Shown here in pieces: positions 16,416-17,782 of a DNA stretch of 17,782 nt (the first letter of the stretch is position 1; the number at the start of each line of letters is the position of its first letter). The notes under the pieces were generated by a model, which saw nothing but the letters and a program-made list of their open reading frames with translations, searched no databases and was not told the origin of the DNA. The position numbers and the translations under genes are program-made. The stretch comes from Glomus cerebriforme (lineage: Eukaryota; Glomeromycota; Glomeromycetes; Glomerales; Glomeraceae): assembly GCA_003550305.1 (NCBI GenBank), contig QKYT01000455.1, positions 4,628 through 22,409 on the forward strand, in the 5' to 3' direction.

Positions 16416-16834
16416 ATAATTGGGTAAGGCTTAGATTGATAAATGATTTTATTTTACCATTTAATTAACTTTTATAAATATAGAGGGGGTGAGGAATAAC
16501 AAGATGAATTTCAAATTTTTACTGATGAAGAACTCAATGCAATGAAACAATAACATTCTTAAAGGTATTTAATATATATTTACAGTGCATATTTTAATTT
16601 TAATTTTATCTTTTTTTTCAAAAAAAAACGCGAAAAAGTCTGTTACAAACAATCAAAAGGAATACGATTGTTTAAGAAGGAAGAATTTATGCATGGATTC
16701 ACAAAAACTTAAATTTACCATATTTATCAAAATTTTCATTTTAACATTTTACTTTTTTTTTTGAAAAACATTCACGTTGACATAGATGATTACGCTTGGA
16801 AGAATGTTGTGACAGTTTGAATTCTGCATTAATT
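16416..16834. other. AT-rich region with one tiny coding scrap
   Basis: At 16488-16553 (plus) one frame reads GEE, TAA, QDEFQIFTDEELNAMKQ and stop, which is protein-like but only 17 codons and without a start. The stop could be a CAA-to-TAA change. Nothing else is recognised; long T and A tracts dominate. Confidence 0.3.
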
Positions 16835-17048
16835 TTAGTCCTCATCATAATCAGTTAAAAATTCTCCAATTTTCTCATTTAAATTTTTTAATGCTTTGCT
16901 TACTGTACCTCCGAAGAAAAGTTGGAAAAATGTTTACTGTATGTTATGTACGAAATTTGATGCAGCTTTTGATTTTCGGAATGTGTAAACCATCGCCAAT
17001 TATATCAAAGAACGCATTAAGGACACCAAATTGTTTACACAGTAACAT
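16835..17048 (-). pseudogene. Small coding remnant of unknown family
   Basis: ATG at 17048 opens MLLCKQFGVLNAFFDIIGDG with LHIPKIKSC, stopping at 16944-16946. In another frame about 15 bases on comes FFQLFFGGTVSKALKNLNEK with IGEFLTDYDED, and a stop at 16835-16837. Both pieces look like real protein text, and the second has a plausible acidic C-terminus. A frameshift or a very small intron could link them. I do not recognise the family. Confidence 0.3.
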
Positions 17049-17782
17049 GTTTGAATAAGCGATTCACTTAATATTTTATTACAATACTGCTTTAGTCAAA
17101 ATCCGTTACAATTAATCCACATAAAACGTTAGAAGAGTTACGATGTATTTTTCTTTGTGGCTGGATTTTGGTTTGGAATAGCAGGAGCGGAATTAGAAAT
17201 GTAAATTTTATATGTAGTAAAAGTTGTGAAGTACGTTGAATGAACGAACTCTGAAGAATTTTAAATTATTTTTATTTATACCGAATATTTATTTATAAAA
17301 AGGAATGTAATTATTAAAAAAGGTTACGTAATTTCTCAGAGAAATAAGCTGTGATATACCAAGTGAATAATATCTACAATAGGTTTATTAGTTAACAATC
17401 ACGCCACCTATCAGATCACCGCAGTACGCCATTCATTTCACCTGAACCTATTCATAATATGGAATAGATCAGGCNCAGGCAAATCACACATTACACAATT
17501 TAAAGACTATTTATACAGGCTAATCTACTGTAAACGTTGGGTTCCACAGTAATTTTTTATTATATATATAAGATTATTATGAAAGCTATATGTTATTTTT
17601 TCATCACTGTTAATGAAATATCAAATAGCATATTTCCCGTTTATTTATAAGTATTTGTAACTANAACTAGAACCTAATTAAAATNAAAATTATCCATGAA
17701 CAAGAGAAAACAATTTTGAAGGTTGAAGGTTTATATCTGAATCTATATGATTTAATGACCAATAACGATTCGAATAAAATAA
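17049..17782. other. AT-rich intergenic end of window
   Basis: There is no open frame with protein character on either strand. Single N bases are present at 17475, 17664 and 17685. No repeat unit, RNA gene or promoter is recognised. Confidence 0.5.

Overview
The window looks like nuclear DNA of a Glomeromycotina fungus, most likely Rhizophagus (R. irregularis group). It is very AT-rich and has short spliceosomal introns (about 63-80 nt). It carries protein families I associate with the repetitive, effector-rich compartment of that genome: Crinkler (CRN) proteins with a ubiquitin-like header, a SAM-like/PD-(D/E)XK nuclease family, a coiled-coil family with a conserved C-terminal region, an F-box-like fragment, and Tc1-type and integrase/gag-like transposon debris. 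The species call rests on remembered family resemblance, not on a search. Scattered N bases suggest a draft assembly.

Layout. 1-605: the 5' end of a Tc1-like transposase with its terminal repeat, then a 313-bp non-autonomous element with perfect 17-bp terminal inverted repeats. 596-3532, minus strand: a broken coiled-coil gene preceded by a broken SAM/nuclease gene. 3700-4870, minus: a block holding a CRN-header gene; a diverged second copy of the block lies at 8700-9710. 5450-7338, plus: a CRN header joined in frame to a trypsin-like serine protease whose catalytic triad is intact by position, but with three in-frame TGA codons. 7339-8460: mostly non-coding, with a GAT-rich tract and a possible solo LTR. 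8464-10086, minus: coiled-coil scrap, second header copy, integrase scrap, F-box-like ORF. 10164-12320, minus: a gag-like remnant, a short coiled-coil ORF and a second SAM/nuclease pseudogene. 12817-14723, plus: the one gene that appears intact, a two-exon CRN of about 609 residues with header, nuclear-localisation-like motif, P-loop NTPase and restriction-endonuclease-fold domain. 14930-16415, minus: a third coiled-coil + SAM/nuclease pair, again broken. 16416-17782: AT-rich, with only small coding scraps.

The most notable pattern is a two-gene module (SAM/nuclease gene, then a 200-260 bp spacer with a CACGTG-led palindrome, then a coiled-coil gene). It occurs three times in the same orientation in 14 kb, with the nuclease intron at the same place in each copy. 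Four CRN-type headers with different C-terminal fates lie among these modules. The region therefore looks like an effector birth-and-death zone: amplified, shuffled and mostly inactivated by C-to-T/G-to-A stop codons and single-base indels, with one copy surviving.
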